From contig NZ_JQLQ01000002.1 in the NCBI RefSeq assembly GCF_000744285.1, positions 1,922,001 to 1,986,000 on the forward strand: a stretch of DNA of 64,000 nt. The letters are read 5' to 3'. Below the pieces are notes generated by a model. The model was not told where the DNA came from. It did not search any database and was given only the letters and a program-made list of their open reading frames with translations. A program made the position numbers and the translations under genes. Source of the DNA: Carnobacterium pleistocenium FTR1 (lineage in GTDB: Bacteria; Bacillota; Bacilli; Lactobacillales; Carnobacteriaceae). Shown here piece by piece: positions 63,940 to 64,000 of the stretch (its first letter is position 1; every line of letters starts with the position of its first letter).

Positions 63940-64000
63940 TTTATTCACTCCTTTGGCAACGTTGCTTCATTAAGAAAACACTATCTTTTTTTTCGTGAGT

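Overview
The window is a contiguous piece of chromosome from a low-GC Gram-positive bacterium of the order Lactobacillales. Gene content, several TTG and GTG starts behind strong GGAGG-type ribosome binding sites, and the order of the DNA-repair and cell-envelope blocks all fit a Carnobacterium-like organism. That genus assignment is an inference; no rRNA gene is present to confirm it. Almost every gene lies on the minus strand. I see no prophage, insertion sequence, CRISPR array, tRNA or rRNA, so this is core genome.

Layout from left to right. At 1-3.5 kb are the 3'-truncated yhaN, then yhaO and yheA. At 3.6-5.7 kb is a class A penicillin-binding protein. At 6.2-7.5 kb is a plus-strand CNNM/CorC-type membrane protein with an unusual ribosome binding site. 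At 7.6-10.6 kb is the nrnA-ytoI-ytkL block, then dinB with a LexA-like box in its promoter. At 12.3-16.5 kb is a manganese uptake operon (mntR-mntA-mntB-mntC-mntD) with a DtxR-type palindrome just downstream of its promoter. At 16.7-19.3 kb is adhE with a Rex-type operator, followed by comN, yajC, tgt and a TetR regulator.

A 645-base gap (22218-22862) holds the best candidate for something undescribed. It is a plus-strand promoter, a nested long-range stem and a strong terminator, together consistent with a structured small RNA of about 280 nucleotides. Then come ruvB-ruvA, msrB, mutL-mutS, ymdB, rny, recA (with a LexA-like box), cinA, pgsA, rodZ and ymfI-ymfH-ymfF. Next is a BMP-type nucleoside ABC transporter (bmpA-nupO-nupP-nupQ), then ftsK and topB. 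This follows the conserved Firmicutes order from ftsK to mutL, with the transporter inserted as in Listeria.

The right end carries acyP-yidC (plus strand), a histidine kinase and response regulator next to gnd, corA with a DUF4044 microprotein and an MsrA-like reductase, and the recN-argR-tlyA-ispA-xseB-xseA cluster.

Two intergenic copies of an imperfect palindrome (12012-12177 and 47970-48072) share both arms and the same two-base bulge, so they form a small repeat family not explained by any annotated gene. Functionally the window is rich in genome maintenance (yhaNO, dinB, recA, recN, ruvAB, mutSL, xseAB, topB), envelope and secretion (PBP, rodZ, pgsA, yidC, yajC), RNA turnover (rny, nrnA, ymdB), and metal or redox homeostasis (mnt, corA, msrA/B, adhE).
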